Assembly: GCF_000247695.1 (NCBI RefSeq)
Contig: NW_004624795.1
Span: 2,903,307 to 2,967,306, forward strand
Direction: 5' to 3'
DNA: 64,000 bases
Source: Heterocephalus glaber
Lineage: Eukaryota > Chordata > Mammalia > Rodentia > Bathyergidae
The position numbers were made by a program, and so were the translations under genes. The number at the start of each line of letters is the position of its first letter. The stretch's first letter is position 1. Of this stretch, positions 1 through 12,500 are shown in pieces. The notes under the pieces are model-generated. The model worked only from the letters and a program-made list of their open reading frames with translations. It was not told the origin of the DNA and searched no databases.

Positions 1-90
1 TTTTTTTTTTTTTTTGGTACCGGAGATCGAACTCAGGTCCTTGCGCTTGCACAGCAGGTGGTGAAACCACTGACCTAAATCCCCAGCCCT
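1..90 (-). mobile_element. ID-like SINE
   Basis: Starts in the oligo-T (reverse tail) and ends ccccagccct. The A/B-box body is recognisable in reverse; it may be cut by the window edge. Confidence 0.85.
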
Positions 91-257
91 AGAATACATT
101 TTTTAACCGGATCATTTTAAACATGCAGAAGAAATTTCTTTCTCAAAGAAACACCTAAAAAAAAATACTCTTATGCCCTTCCTTAAATGACATTCTCTTA
201 GCCCATTAGTGAACATTATTTCATCTGTTTTGAAAAATCCTCATGATCCATTAACTG

Positions 258-350
258 TTTTTTTTGGTTTTTTTTTTGGTACCAGGGATCAAACTCAGGA
301 CCTTGCACTTGCCAGGCAGGTGTGGTGCCACTGGGCTAAATCCCTAGCCT
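258..350 (-). mobile_element. ID-like SINE
   Basis: Full-length copy 59 bp upstream of TOP2A exon 8, flanked by imperfect repeats ttaactgt/ttaactct. Confidence 0.85.
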
Positions 351-408
351 TTAACTCTACATTTTATAGCTTTCTTTGTAAAATACCATACCTTAAATTC
401 CTTTACAG

Positions 409-582
409 GTAAAAGGATTCCGTAGTTATGTGGATATGTATTTAAAGGATAAGTTAGATGAAACTGGCAACCCACTGAAAGTAATACATGAACAAGTAAA
501 CCACAGATGGGAGGTGTGTTTAACAATGAGTGAAAAAGGGTTCCAGCAAATTAGCTTCGTCAATAGCATTGCTACTTCCAAG
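409..582 (+). CDS. TOP2A: TOP2A exon 8 (residues 264-321)
   Basis: Acceptor ctttacag, donor gtaatt, phase 0 at both ends, 58 codons. It starts [14 protein letters not shown] and ends NSIATSK, in the transducer part of the ATPase (N-gate) domain. Confidence 0.95.
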
Positions 583-3500
583 GTAATTTTATAAGTGTTC
601 TTAATGCTTTTAATATATACAGAAGACAAATATTTGGCTACCTTGGCATAAAGAAGCTAAATGCTTTTTAAGTATTTGATTATTATTGTAATTGTGAGGA
701 TACTGAGGTTAATAGTTCTTCTTCCTCACTAGGGTGGCAGACATGTTGACTATGTAGCTGATCAGATTGTGACCAAACTTGTTGATGTAGTGAAGAAGAA
801 GAACAAGGGTGGGGTTGCAGTAAAAGCACATCAGGTATGGTATTTTAGCACTTTTCTTTTCTAAAGTCAAGACAGAAGAAAGACTGTAAATAAAGCATGA
901 AGGATTTCTAGTGACTTTATATCAACAACTCATTGCAGGTGAAAAATCACATGTGGATTTTTGTGAATGCCTTAATTGAAAACCCAACCTTTGACTCTCA
1001 GACAAAAGAAAACATGACTTTACAAGCCAAGAGCTTTGGATCAACATGCCAATTAAGTGAAAAATTCATCAAAGCTGTGAGTACTTCTAGGGAAATAAAA
1101 ATAGAAGCACCTGACTTTATTTTCCATTGCCCTTTTCAGCTTTGCAGAAATAGATCTCCTCTCACACTATCCTGCACGTTTTCCCAATCTGAAAATGAAG
1201 TAAAACAATAGCTTTTTACTTCTAATCTTACCCAGAGGCTTTCTTACCGCCAATATGCCTATATTTTCTAAGTACATACAAACTGAATTAGTTACCTCCA
1301 TAGCACCTATCCACAATCCCAATAAGTTAAAATATTTTCTGTCTTAGTAAAAAAAACCCAACCAGCCACTGGATTATATAAACAATAAAGGTGTGGGAGT
1401 CTTTTCTCTAGCATAAGGGTCACCTCTTGGGTGCCTCTGTAGCCTCCCACCACGACCTCTTTTCTGGATTACCGTAATAGGTTCTCAGCCTTCGCGTTGT
1501 ACCAGTCCTTTCTTTGCAATGATCTTGTGCAACGTTTTTGTGTTATAAAGCACACATTTTTCTTTTTCTTTTTTTTGGTACCAGGGATTGAATTCAGGAC
1601 CTCGTACTTTGCAAGGCAGTCGCGGTGCCACTGAGCTAAATCCCTGGCCCAAAGCACACATTTTTGTCTCCAGTCTCTTGAAATCTTTCAGTGACTTCCA
1701 CTCAGGAAAAGTCTGAATTCCATTTCCTTAGGAAAACCTTTACTGTCTACCCATCTCCTTAGCTAAACTGGTTCCAACTTAACATTGAACCCATGTTGTT
1801 ACCATTTCATCATGACTCTCACCATACTCTCATTTTTTATCTTATTTCTGCCTTCCAAGTTATACCTTAAACTCTTTGAAGACAAGGACCTTGTCTAATT
1901 TTCAGCTACTGTTTCTCTAACAAGTGACTCAGTGCCTAGCACAGTGTAAGGAAATAATATACGTTTGTTGAATGAACCAAAAGCAACCAGCTGCCTTACT
2001 TGTGAGAAGGCAGGAAGATCCAGAAATTACTGTATCGCTCTTTAGTCAGAAATTATTGTTCCGTCTCTTTTTTAATCTTTGAATTGTTTTTATTTTCCTG
2101 GGGGCTCATTTCTAATCTGGATTTCTGACAGAATCCTTTTTCCCTAATATGAATCTTGTTTCCAGGCAATTGGCTGTGGTATTGTAGAAAGCATACTGAA
2201 CTGGGTGAAATTTAAGGCGCAAGTTCAGTTAAACAAGAAGTGTTCAGCTGTAAAACATAACAGAATCAAGGGAATTCCCAAACTTGATGATGCCAATGAT
2301 GCAGGTACATATTTAATAATGTTTCCAGACTTTAAATTTTGTGCTTCAGTTTTCTTCATTAGAGCATACCATGGTATTTTTCCCTTGAGATTTAATATTC
2401 AATATATTAAGTTTATTTAAAAAAATCAATTATCTCTTGTTAAATATTTAAGTCACTTTCAATTTGGGGCCATTACAAATAATGTTGAAATAATTATTTG
2501 GGGACATAAAGTAAGAATATTTATATAGAGTGATCTATTACCTAAAAGAATATTTTCAATATAATCTGATCAAGTGAGTATGTAGCAATAGTTAAGTATT
2601 GTGGTGAGAAATTAATCTAAGAAACTGATACAGCATTCTTCCCCTGTCTTCAGGGAATATAATTGTAAAACTCCCAGCAGATACCTGACACTGAATACTA
2701 CCAACTCTATGATACTATGTTCTTCCTAGACATACATACCTGTGATAAAAGCACAGTGAGAGATTAATAACAGTAACTAATAAAATAGAACAATTCTAAC
2801 AAGATATTGTAAGAAGAGTCATATAAGACACACTGCCTTAATACCCTTCAAAATACTCCCTCTTGCTTCAAAAATTCTTATCCCATCATTCTTGCTATTT
2901 TCCTTTTCTTTTTGGCAACGGGTGGGGCAGGGTCTTACTTTGTAGTTCTGGCTGGCCTTGAACTGACTGTATAGCCCAGGCCAGCATTATACTTTATACT
3001 CATGGCAATAGTCCTGCCTCAGCCTCTCAAGTCCTGGCAACACGGACACACGCCACCACACTGGGTTCTTGTCATTTTCTGAAGCAGTTCTGGAAGTCCT
3101 CTTTTGGGAATGTCCTTAGTTGTGGTGTCATGGCTGCCTTGATGTCCTGAATCAGTTCAAAATGGTTAGCTTTCATAGTCATGTTGACTTTGGAGAAGAG
3201 CCAGAAGTAGCATGGTGCCAGATCCAACAAATAAGGTGGATAAGAACACAGCCTCATGTTCCTATGAGGCAGCCTTTCTGTTGGATGACACTCAACAGCA
3301 GCATTCTCTGTTTTGATCCAAAAGACAGGAAAGACTTCCAGATCTGCTTCAGAAAATAGCAAGAATGATGCAATAAGTGTGTTTGATGTGCGGGGGAGTA
3401 TTTTGAAAGGAATTAATGGCAATGTATCTTTTACTGTAATAATTTTTAATTTGTATATTCACTATATATTTTGATCAAACTGCATGTGTCATACCATACT

Positions 3501-6500
3501 CACCCTTGTTATGATGTGAGGTATTAACAGTGCTTATGCAGTGAGGTAAACGGTAAGGCGTTGTAATATACAGTGTTTGGCTGCTACATAAAGGTTATTT
3601 GAACACAAGCACTGGGATGATAATAGTCAATCTGATAACCCCGACAGCTACTAAATGACTAACAGACGGCACACAGTGTGGACACAGTGAACAAAGCAAT
3701 GATTCCTGACCCAGGTGGGACCTTGTGAGCTTTCATCAGACTACTCAGATCATTACATAATTTAAAAATTAGGAATTGTTTATTTCTGGAATTTTCCATT
3801 TATAACATTTTTGGACCATGAAATGGAAAGTAGAGCCATGAATAAGGGAAAACTACTGTAGTTTTCTCTTTACTATGAACTTTAAAGCATGTATCTAATT
3901 GGCTGTGTTTTATTCCTAAATTATGTTTTATCTCAAGGCTATTAACAGTATTGTCTAAATTAGTATATTTGAGGTTGAACTAAATGTGCTATAATTAATT
4001 AGTGTGTTTTTATTTCAGGAAGCCGGAACTCCACTGAGTGTACACTTATTCTGACTGAGGGGGACTCAGCCAAAACTTTGGCTGTTTCAGGCCTTGGTGT
4101 GGTTGGGAGAGACAGATATGGGGTTTTCCCTCTTAGAGGAAAAATACTCAATGTCCGAGAAGCTTCTCATAAACAGGTAGAACTTAAAACTCAGTCTGGA
4201 ATCTAAGTCTAGATTCATGCTTGTATTTCATTTCCTCTTTGGGTATTGTGAAATATATCTTAGAGAGGTTGTTGGTATTTTAAGAAATTGGGTGTCCTGA
4301 ACATGTGTGAATTTGATCCTGAGCACCACAAAAATAAATAATGTTTTTAAATGTGTCCACTTCTGGCATATGTTTTTTGTTGTTGTTGTTGTTGTTGGTA
4401 CTGGGGATCGAACTCGGGTCCTTTTGCTTGCGCAGCAGGCAGCGAAACCACTGAGCTGAATCCCCGGCCCTGGCATATGTTAACAGACCTTTCAGTCTTA
4501 TTAAAATGCAGACTGACAGGCATGGTAGTATATTCCTGTAATGCCAGCTATTCAGGAGGCTAAAACAGGAAGGTCATAAGTTCAAATACAGCCTGGGCAA
4601 TTTTACAAGATTTTATCTTAAAATAAATTTGTTTATTTATTTATTTATTTATTTTGGTAGCGGGGATCGAACTTGGGACCTTGCACTTGGGAGGCAGGGG
4701 CCGGAACCACTGAGCTAAATCCCTGGCCCTTAAAATAAATTTGTAAAAGGGCTGGGGTTGTAGCTTAATAGAACCTGTGTTCAATCCCCAGAACCACAAA
4801 AAAAGAAAAAAAAAATGACAGTCTAATCATTCACAGTACTAGAGTTCAGGAAACCCCAACCAATGTATATTGTTATTCTTTATTCTCCACATTTATAGAC
4901 AAAACATTACTCTTTTTTCATATGTGTTCATTTCAGATCATGGAAAATGCTGAAATTAATAACATCATCAAGATTGTGGGTCTTCAATACAAGAAAAACT
5001 ATGAAGATGAAGATTCTTTGAAGACTCTTCGTTATGGGAAGATAATGATTATGACTGATCAGGTCAGATTTGTTAGGAAATTAGACTATTGAACTAAATT
5101 AAGCATGTCTTTTTTTTTTTTTTTAGTTCCCCTATTTTAAAAAAAATTTATGAAATTCAATCGTAACTCTTTAATAAGAGTCCTAACAATTCTTTTGTAC
5201 TTTGACTTTTCCAATATTTTTTAGGACCAAGATGGTTCCCATATCAAAGGCTTGTTGATTAATTTTATCCATCACAACTGGCCCTCTCTTCTACGACATC
5301 GTTTTCTGGAGGAATTCATCACTCCCATTGTAAAGGTATGCCAATTTATAAGATGCAAAAATAAATATTCCACCTCGCATCGCAAGGTCCCGAGTTTGAT
5401 CCCCAGTACCAAAAAATTTAAAAAATTAAAAGAAATAAAATAAATATTCCAAGACCCTTCTTCACTGCTGCGACCCTCACAGGGTAGGGTCCGAAGCTGG
5501 GGAGAGTGGTGGGAGATGAAGAAAAGACAACAAAGAGCCCAAGATTATTCTTGATAGCTGGGACCAGGTGGGACCATAGCCTGATGAGCTAATGGCTGCC
5601 TGGCATCCAGTGCGTGCTTTATTTCTAGTGTGGGAAGGTAGGGTAACTAGTGCCATGTGGCCACGTGGCCTAGGCTGAACATGATTGTCTCATGATTGGG
5701 GCATGCACAGAAAAGGAACAAGGACCCATACTGTAACTGTCTCCTGGGGCTGTGCCATCCAGGATTTACCATCTTAGACTCTAATCTATGGAGAGAAAGG
5801 GAACAGGGATTAGGCGAAGGACCACCTTCAGGCTTGACCTGCCTTCATATAAATATAACCCCATAACATGTGACTGTATGCAGGGAACACCCAATGTGAA
5901 AGCTACAACTATGTTCTTTACCACAGGTGTCTAAAAATAAGCAGGAAATGGCATTCTACAGCCTTCCTGAATTTGAAGAATGGAAGAGTTCTACCCCAAA
6001 TCATAAAAAATGGAAAGTCAAGTATTACAAAGGTTTGTAATGAAACCCATATGGAAGTTCTCAGTTTTATATATCATTGTACAAGGCTACGTGGGGTTAC
6101 TTGGTATTTTGGCTTGGTAGGTTTGGGCACCAGCACATCAAAGGAAGCTAAGGAGTACTTCGCAGATATGAAAAGACATCGTATCCAATTTAAATATTCT
6201 GGGCCTGAGGATGATGCTGCGATTAGCCTAGTAAGTTTGAGTTGTATTTTATATATACATTCCTCATTTTTGAAATCACTACTTTATCTAATCAGTTGAA
6301 ACATTTACATTTTTACCTGTGTTTTATCAAGTAGAATGTTTCTAGTAAGCATGTCACAGAAAAGAACCAGATAGTTTAGGAAAGAAGATTTCTGTTGTTT
6401 TTGATAGAAAAAATATTTTGGAACCTATTAGTACTGGTGACATCTTTTTCATCTTCTAATTTCTAGGCCTTTAGCAAAAAGCAGATAGATGATCGAAAGG

Positions 6501-9500
6501 ATTGGTTAACTCATTTCATGGAAGATAGAAGACAACGGAAGTTACTTGGCCTTCCTGAGGTAAAAATTTTAAATCTTTCCCACAAAATGTGTATTTGATC
6601 AACATAGGATTTATATTGTAGCAAATTAAATTTACTGAATAGGACTTCAGTAAGAAATTTAATGTAATAAATAATTTTAGGGCTGGGGAATATAGCCCAG
6701 TGGTAGAGCTTTTGGCTAGCATGCACAAGTCTGTGGGTTCAATGTCCAGTATCAAAAAAAGAATCTTGGTTCTGCCACCTGCCCTGCAAGTGTAAGGACC
6801 CGAGTTCAATCCCTGGTACCAAAAAAAAAACTAGCCAGACACCCTATAATTGTGTTATCATCAACACTGGATCACATATACAACTATGTTCCCCTAAAGT
6901 TACAATGAAGCCGAAAAATCACCTACTAACATAGCATAAAGTCAGGGCAAGGGTTACTCATGTATTTCTGGTGATGCTGGTGTAATCAAAGCAACTGTAC
7001 TTCAGTCTTGTAAAAGTATGGCGCAAACAATTCTATGTTTAGTATAGTTGGTAATGATATATAATATACTTGGTGAGAATGAATAGTGCTTACTGGGTTT
7101 TGGTTTTTGTTTTTTCTGGTTACTTTATATATATTTGCTTTTTTCACCTTTTTTTTTTTTTTTCAGTACTGGGGGATTGAACCCAGTGCCAGTGACACCC
7201 TACCACTGAACTACATCCCCAGCTTTTATTGTATTTTTTTTTTTTTTTTTTTTTTGACATAAGGTCTCTTAAGTTTCCCAGGAGGGACTCGAACCTTAAT
7301 CCTCCTGCTTCAGCCTCCCTTAGTGTTGGAATTACAAGCTTGTGCCACTGTGCCTTATAGTGCACATTAGCATTATTTTAAATTGTTTTAAATTTATTGT
7401 AGGACCGGGGATTTAACTTAGTGGTGCCTCTGCCTGCCTCGCAAGCACAAGGTCCCTAGTTCAGTCCCCGGTACCCCCCCAAAAAAATTTATTGTAAAAC
7501 ATTGCATTTCTATGCTAGTGGTAGCCACCTACATCTAATATTTACCAAGTCTCTTGATGACATCCTTTTCTTTTGTGCTTGACTTAATGTCATGTTGATT
7601 TTTTTATCATGGGCCTAGAAGCAGTAAAGTTGTAACATTTAAAATATACTGGGCATGGTGGTGCACACCTGTAATCCCAGCACATGGGAGGCTGAGGCAG
7701 GAGGATCGCCATGAGTTCCAGGCCAGGCTGGGCTACATAGTGAGTTCAAGGCCAGCCAGAATTACACAGTGAGACCCTGTCTCAAAAACATACAAATAAG
7801 TATTAATAAATAACATAGGAGGGCCGGGGATTTAGCTCAGTGGTTCCGGCGCCTGCCTTGCAAGCGCAAGGTCCCAAGTTTGATCCCCGGTACCAAAAAA
7901 ATAAATAAATAAAAATAAATAACATAGGAGTGTGTGTGTACATATGCATTTAAGCCTGTGTAAATACACCAGGCATGTATGAGTTCACATTATGATGTTC
8001 ACATGACAAAGTTACCTAATAGTGCATTTATCAGAATGTGTCCCCTTCATTAAATGATTCATGGCTATTTATAAATATTTTTATTTGGACTGCTCAAGTG
8101 TATTGGGCCTGAAAAAAAATTATAAAGGCAATGCACTGTTTTTCTAACTGTGCAGCAATTAAGTTTGCTTTGTCTTTATGTACGTATGTATGTATGTATG
8201 TATGTATGTATGTATGTATGTATTTATTTACTTTTTGTTACCGGGGATGGAACTCGGATCCTTGCACTTACGTAGCAGAGGGCAAAACCACTGAGCTAAA
8301 TCCCCAGCCCTGCTTTGTCTTTAAAACATAAAGTACTTCTGCTTAATTATATTTTGGGGGAAAGTAAGAATCATAGAAATAATAGTTATATTTACTGAAA
8401 AGAAAATTTTGCTGGGTGTGGTGGCACATGCCTATAATCCCAGCACTTGGGAGGCTGAGGCAAGGGGATCACTGTGAGTTTGAGGCCAGCATGGGCCACA
8501 TGGTGAGTTCAAGGCCAGCCTGAACTACACAGGGAGACTCTGTCTCAAAAAAACAAAAAAAAAATTTAAAGAACAAAGAATGTCTTGTGCTATTATCTGT
8601 TTCTTCTCTGTAAGAGAATCTGTTTTTGTCTGTCTGTACTAAGTAACTGCTTTGAAGATAATGACACAGTGTATTAACTGTTGTTTTCCTCTTACTATTT
8701 CGTTAGGAAATTTCATTTATTTTTTCATAAAGTAAAATTTTTAAAAAAGAAATGATAGTTCTAAGCAGTTTGTTTGGGTCCCTCAGGATTATTTGTATGG
8801 GCAAACTACCACTTACCTGACATATAATGACTTCATAAACAAGGAGCTTATCCTGTTCTCAAATTCTGACAATGAGAGATCTATCCCATCTATGGTGGAT
8901 GGTGAGTTCCAGTTTGATGTTCTGTTTTAGGAAATGGAAATTGGTGCTCAGAAACAGTTAAATTAAAAGTGCTAATGTTTTCCCTTCTTTCAATTTGAAA
9001 GGTTTGAAACCAGGTCAGAGAAAAGTTTTGTTTACTTGCTTCAAGCGGAATGACAAGCGAGAGGTGAAGGTCGCCCAGCTGGCTGGGTCAGTGGCGGAAA
9101 TGTCTTCTTACCATCACGGTGAGGTGAGCACAGTCTAGGGTGTGTCCAGGAAGCGCTGCAGCAGAATAACCCAAGACAGGGCCGCCCACTCCCGGCCCTC
9201 CTGGCCCTCCTGCCCCTCGGGAGCTTTCCTATCAATAAATATCTTCCTACTTTGAAAAAATAATAATAATAATAACTGCAAGACATTATCCAGACACATT
9301 AGGTGCGAGTATAAGTTGTAGTAGTACAAGTGGAGTAAGCAAAAGCTAAGTAGAGAACAATTTGGTAAACTATATCAAACTATAAAAGTGTGCCTGTTTT
9401 TTTTTTTTTTTTTTGGTACTGGGGATCGAACTTGGGGCCTTGTGCTTTCGAGGCAGGCAGCGGAACCACTGAGCTAAATCTCCAGCCCTAACACTTACAG

Positions 9501-12500
9501 TTTTAGAAAAAATATTCCTACAAGCATACTCACATTTGGGTCTATAGTCATATTTAGTGATGTTTATTTGCTATAAGTTGTATTGTATATGTGTATGGAA
9601 TCAGTGACACAAATAAAATGCACTAACATTGAAGACTGTGCGTAGTCTGTTGCCAGATGGGGAAAAAGGCAGAAGAATATTGAATACAAAATGCCTAGGA
9701 GGATACATCCTGAATTGTTCACTTTCACTAATAACCATTTTTATTTTTTATTTGGTACCAGGGATCGAACTCAGGACCTTGCACTTGCGAGGCCGGTGGT
9801 GGCACCACTGAACTAAATTTCCAGCCCCTAATAACCATTTTTAAAAACTACAGTGCCAGCCAAGTGTGGTGGCATACGCCTCTAATCCCAGCACTCTGGG
9901 AGACTGAGTCAGGAGAATCCTAAATTAGAGTCCAGCCTGGGCAACTTCACGACTTAGCAAGAACCTCCCTCAAAATGAAAAATAAAAGAGCTGGGGATAT
10001 AGCTCAATGTGAAGGCCTTCAGTTCAGTCCCCAGTACCACAGCAAAACAAAAACATTATTTGCAAGTTCCTAGAAAATTTAAATGTAATGGTTGTGCTAT
10101 TTACAGCTTTAAATCACTATACAGTGAGAACTCGAAGTATTTACCCAACTTACATATGTTAAATGCCTGCCTTGTACCATCCATCCACCAATCTGGGATG
10201 TAACCTTCTAGACAGACCAGGTATATAAAAAGTCCATGTAAAATGTGTTCCCTGCCTTCAAGGCATAATCACAGTTTAGCCAGAGGCCCAACACATACTG
10301 TAGAGTGAATAGATATCTGCATGCTAGAACAGAAATGAACTTCATCTTATGATAGACGTGGAAACATTTCATTTTCCTGAGGGAAGGACAGGAACTTTTC
10401 CTTCAAAGTTAAGTCAAATTTGATAGAAATTAATGGAAGGCAAAAGCCCTGAACTTGGGCCACTTCCACCATCCATTTACATGGGAAAAGAAAGTATAAA
10501 TGTCTGAACCTCATAATGTTTGTGCTTAGTCATCATGATGGATATACATTATCTAGGGTAATGAATCTTTCTCCTTGCAGATGTCACTAATGATGACCAT
10601 CATCAATTTGGCTCAGAACTTTGTGGGTAGCAATAATCTGAACCTCTTGCAGCCCATTGGTCAGTTTGGTACCAGGCTGCATGGTGGCAAGGATTCTGCT
10701 AGTCCTCGATACATCTTCACCATGCTCAGGTGAGTGTGCTTTCCATTTCTAGTCACTTGCTATTGCCAATGTTTTTTTCTTTTTTCTTTTTTTGGTACCA
10801 GGGATCAAACTCAGGATCTTTAGCTTGCGAGGCATCTTTTTGGCTTTTTGAGACAGAGTCTTGCGCAGTTCAGGCTGGCCTTGAACTCCCTATGTAGTCC
10901 AGGCTGGCCTCGAACATGCAGCAATCCTCCTGCCTCAGCCTCCTGAGTGCTGGGATGAGAGGCATGCACCACCACACCCAGCCTGTTTCCAATGTTGAAG
11001 CAATGTGAAACCAAAACTTTTAAAAATTAAATGTATTAGAGAATATTGGGATCTAGTGAACAGAGGCCAGGGCTGCTGCTATAAACACCCTACAGGATAC
11101 AGGTCAGCTTCTCACAACAAAGAATTATCACTTGGCATGGCATTTGCACACCTGCAATCCCAGCAGTCTGAAGTTCAAGCCCAACCTGGGCAATTTAGCA
11201 AAATAGCAAGACCCTATCTCAAAATTAAAAGTTTTAAAAGGGCTGGAGATGTGGCTCAGTGCCAAGGCCCTTGGTTCAGTCTGCGTTACCACCACCAAAA
11301 AAACAATTCCATTCCTGACTTCTCGTCAGAACTCTGACAGCCCTTAGTGTGTGACTAACCTTTTCAACATCTCCCACTTGGCTATCTAATAAGTTCCTCA
11401 GACACAAGTCCAAAACCAACTCCTTCCTTGCCTTTGTAATGGAATTCTACCATTCTGTTCACTCAGACTAAAACTTTTGGAGTCGCTCTTGGCTCCTTTT
11501 CTTACCACTTCCACCCAATTCATTAGCAAATCCTATGGGCTCTGCATTGGGAAAACTAAGCTGCCCCCTCTCATGTAAATGACTATCATATAATCTACTG
11601 TCCTTTCTCATAGCAGCCAATCAATTTTTCAAAAGTAGGTCATTCTGGTTCAGAACCTTCCACCTGCTCATTCAGAGTGAACTTAGCTAACCAGGCCTTA
11701 CACGATCTGTACCCCCACTCCAAATATCTTCGGGTTCCTTTTCATGCCATCGCTACTCCAGCTCTGCTGCCTCAGCCTTCGCTCAAATGTGCCAGGCACA
11801 TTCCCCTCCAGTCTGTCTGCAACACTTTGTTATCCACATGGCTCTTTTCGCCAGGTTTTTTTTTCTTTCTCTGCTCAAATATAATCCTATCAGAAAGGCT
11901 TTGATTTTTCTTAGCACATTTTTTTTTTTTTTTTTTAAGAGACAGGGCCTCAGTGTGTTGCCCAGGCTGTCCTCAAGATTCCTGGGCTCAAGCAATCCTC
12001 CTACCTCTTGAGTAGCCAGGGCTACTGACACACGCTGCTCATACCTACTCTAGTTTTCTTCTAAGGCTAAGTATTTACCCCACCACTTAACAAAATGTAT
12101 GTTCCATAAAATTTTGTAAAATAATATCCTTTGATTGTTTTCTTTAGCCCTTTGGCTCGGTTGTTATTTCCACCAAAAGATGATCATACATTGAAGTTCT
12201 TATACGATGACAACCAACGTGTGGAGCCTGAATGGTACATCCCTATCATCCCCATGGTGCTGGTGAATGGTGCTGAAGGGATTGGCACTGGGTGGTCCTG
12301 CAAAATCCCCAACTTTGATGTTCGCGAAGTTGTGAATAACATCAGGCGTTTAATGGATGGAGAAGAACCTTTGCCAATGGTAACTATTATGTGTATTAGG
12401 AACCTTATTTTTCCTCTGGATTCAGTTGATTGGACTATATGACTAAAGAGGATGAAAATTTATTTCACCCTTTATTGTTAGTTGTATTGTTTTTGTTTTT

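Noticed and set aside
3072..3422. 116-codon minus-strand frame as a host gene
   Set aside because: Its sequence is a mariner transposase C-terminus with a broken catalytic site; listed as a transposon fossil.
8178..8224. TATG repeat as a CRISPR or satellite array
   Set aside because: Four-base units with no spacers; it is a microsatellite grown from a SINE tail.
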